From NCBI GenBank assembly GCA_002811675.1, contig PDIM01010317.1, forward strand, positions 181,129 through 219,354: a stretch of 38,226 nucleotides of DNA, given 5' to 3'. This stretch comes from Ichthyosporea sp. XGB-2017a. Its lineage: Eukaryota; Opisthokonta; Ichthyosporea. Both the position numbers and the translations under genes were made by a program. The notes beneath the pieces are model-generated. The model made no database searches. It worked only from the letters and a program-made list of their open reading frames with translations, and was not told the origin of the DNA. This document shows, piece after piece, positions 36,444 to 38,226 of the stretch (its first letter is position 1; the number at the start of each line of letters is the position of its first letter).

Positions 36444-37994
36444 ATGAAGGAGCCTTGGGGAGTGGATGGGTCAGCAGAGGAGGGGAATGGGGATAATAAG
36501 GATACACTGAAGGTCCCCTCTGGGCACAAGGACAGCGACACGGGTGCACTGGAACAGGGTGACTGTAAAGGGGAGATGTGGAGGGGTGCAGGAGACAATA
36601 GAGATATGATGAGCGTGGGGCAGATCAAGATAAAGCGGCGGCAGACTCCGATACGGTTGATGAGTTGTGCTGTGGGGGTGGAGAGGGAGATGCATCAACA
36701 AGGGGCGCGGGAGGGGGATCTTATCAGTTTGGGGGATGGTAGTATCACTAGCGGGGAGGGCGAGGAAGGGGAAGGTGGGGGAAATGAGAAGAAGAACAAC
36801 AAGAAGAACAAGAGCAAGAAGAAGTATGTGTATCCGCACTACTGTGGGAATGATAATACCAATAACCATCTCCATCATCTGCCCTACCTCAAGCCTGTGA
36901 AGAAGAGTGTGCTTGAGCTAAAGGGGACAGAGACTTTTGTGGATACACCCCTTCAGAGGGAGAATAGCCCCGTGGGGTATCCTGGACGGGACTGTGTGAC
37001 GGCGGGGAGAGAGGAGGATGGGGAGGCGGGGGACCCAGAGTCTCGTATGGGCACTGGGATAAGTTTTAAACAGTCGAGGATGGGACTGCTGGGGCTCTTT
37101 GTTATTCTGATTGGGACAGGGGTACTTCTTGTGTCGCTTCTGACTACTTGCTGGTACATGCACGAGGTTAGGACGACGATAGGGGGTGCTACAAACAGCT
37201 CAAGCAGTGCCCCTTTATCACCTTTTGTTCCTAGTAGCACCTCATTGTCCTTCCCCTTTGCTGCACCCCCCCTCTCACTCATCGTGGCCTTCCCAAGGGC
37301 CCCTGGGAATTATTTCTATGGTCTATGGGATGTGAAATATAAACACCCCACCACATCCCACTGGAGGTCCTTCTCTATCTCCAGAGATTGTACCTTGCAG
37401 TACATACCTGACGATCGTAGAAACACCACTGCCGTCTCTGTGAATCTTTTCAGTGATGGAGAACAATGCGATGAGTTTAATGTGCTGAGAGTCTTTGTGT
37501 GTATCTCATTTGCATTGTTAGTCATCGGCTTTATTCTTTGGTTTTATTTTGTGTTTACTTCTCCCCCCACCACTTCTACTAATGCTGTTCATGAAGACCA
37601 GGAAAGCAACTCCACCACCCCGCCCGGGAAGAAGTCCCGGATGAGCAGGGTTGTCTGTCTGCTGGCGATATTTTTGTCTCTTCTGGCTACCACGTTGAAT
37701 GTGGTCGGGATGGGGCTTTATGTTGGCCTCATTCACAGTCTGCGGTCCACTTGGAATTCCCTGGAACAGAGCAGTGAGTTGCTGGTGGTGTATCAAGACT
37801 ACGGGTATAGTTTCTGGACACTGGTCGTGTCTGTGGTGTGTTCTTGTCTTGCCACACTTTTATGTGTTGGGAATTACCTGGCACGGCATAAGAAATGGAT
37901 GCAATGGAACTGGTGTTGTTCTTCCGGTCTTGCATCATCATCTTCACTTTCACCATCACAAGGAGCTGAGGACACTCCCTCCTACCAAAAGTGA
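36444..37994 (+). CDS. Claudin/PMP22-like four-membrane-segment protein
   Basis: Predicted protein of 516 aa from the ATG at 36444 (a GTG two codons earlier is not needed). A long N-terminal cytoplasmic arm (1-~210) is charged, with a Lys/Asn run (EKKNNKKNKSKKK). Four membrane segments follow: ~212-236, ~349-373, ~402-430 and ~455-480. The first extracellular loop (~237-348) carries the claudin/EMP/PMP22 hallmark: Trp just after segment 1 (TTCWYM), then YGLWDV, then two Cys (SRDCTLQY and GEQCDEF) and an Arg before segment 2 (NVLRVF), matching W-GLW-C-C-R. Possible N-glycosylation sites are present (NSS, NTT). The superfamily includes junction proteins, PMP22, calcium-channel γ subunits and fungal Sur7-like proteins. 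The role here is unknown but probably at the plasma membrane. The long N-terminal arm is unlike animal claudins. The call rests on topology plus this short signature. Confidence 0.65.
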   Translation: MKEPWGVDGSAEEGNGDNKDTLKVPSGHKDSDTGALEQGDCKGEMWRGAGDNRDMMSVGQIKIKRRQTPIRLMSCAVGVEREMHQQGAREGDLISLGDGSITSGEGEEGEGGGNEKKNNKKNKSKKKYVYPHYCGNDNTNNHLHHLPYLKPVKKSVLELKGTETFVDTPLQRENSPVGYPGRDCVTAGREEDGEAGDPESRMGTGISFKQSRMGLLGLFVILIGTGVLLVSLLTTCWYMHEVRTTIGGATNSSSSAPLSPFVPSSTSLSFPFAAPPLSLIVAFPRAPGNYFYGLWDVKYKHPTTSHWRSFSISRDCTLQYIPDDRRNTTAVSVNLFSDGEQCDEFNVLRVFVCISFALLVIGFILWFYFVFTSPPTTSTNAVHEDQESNSTTPPGKKSRMSRVVCLLAIFLSLLATTLNVVGMGLYVGLIHSLRSTWNSLEQSSELLVVYQDYGYSFWTLVVSVVCSCLATLLCVGNYLARHKKWMQWNWCCSSGLASSSSLSPSQGAEDTPSYQK

Positions 37995-38226
37995 TTAGTT
38001 GACTTTTTGCACAAATCACTGGCGTTTCTATATATCATTCACGGTTGATATCTATCTGAACAAAAGAAGACTTGCAACAATATCAACCACTTTTTTTTGT
38101 TTACCTGTGTGGAAGGCAACCATTTAAACATCTCTTTGAAAATGAATAGCTTCGCATTCTAAGGATCTAAATTAAATTAGACTTTGAAGTTTTCTGTGAT
38201 TGGGTATTTCCTTTTTGCGGAACAAA

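Noticed and set aside
36089-36628. 179-codon minus-strand frame overlapping the start of the tetraspan gene
   Set aside because: It is Pro/Ser/Thr-rich low-complexity translation of GT/GA-rich leader and coding DNA.

Overview
This window comes from a unicellular eukaryote. It encodes CDK12/13-type and BRD7/9-type chromatin/transcription proteins, a BCH-domain protein, a MAPR protein, an ATG101-like autophagy protein and a receptor guanylyl cyclase. Spliceosomal introns are few and short: 212, 105 and 117 nt, with GTAAG(T/C) donors and AG acceptors. AATAAA signals follow several genes. Most genes are single-exon and densely packed on both strands. I cannot place the lineage. A CCDC74-like protein and an animal-style receptor guanylyl cyclase hint at a flagellated protist. 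The UPF0014-type ABC permease is commoner in plants, algae and bacteria, and the WD40 protein resembles a fungal/plant/amoeba family.

Layout: 1-1.56 kb has no confident gene. At 1.56-7.06 kb three minus-strand genes follow: a WGR-type ATP-dependent DNA ligase, a small ankyrin protein and a CDK12/13-like kinase with a long Arg/Ser/Asp-rich N-terminus. A divergent promoter region (7.06-7.95 kb) with a perfect G-quadruplex motif and a 72-nt poly-T tract leads into a BRD7/9-like bromodomain protein. Then come an organellar-type asparaginyl-tRNA synthetase (minus), a PGRMC/MAPR haem protein (plus), a two-exon ALDH3-type fatty aldehyde dehydrogenase (minus), a BCH/CRAL-TRIO protein, a WD40 protein and an ATG101-like protein (all plus). 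A two-exon UPF0014/FetB/ALS3-like permease, a CCDC74-like coiled-coil protein and an unrecognised secreted or ER protein lie on the minus strand. A CAP-Gly protein, a receptor guanylyl cyclase and a claudin/PMP22-like tetraspan close the window on the plus strand.

The genes do not form one pathway. Two adjacent genes act on transcription (CDK12/13-like and BRD7/9-like) and are divergently transcribed, so shared control is possible. The most unusual part is 30.4-35.1 kb. The last ~300 bp of the guanylyl cyclase gene exists as a nearly identical partial copy directly behind the CAP-Gly gene. Both copies carry the same one-base frame change inside the catalytic domain, and the sequence after the break still reads as a conserved cyclase C-terminus.
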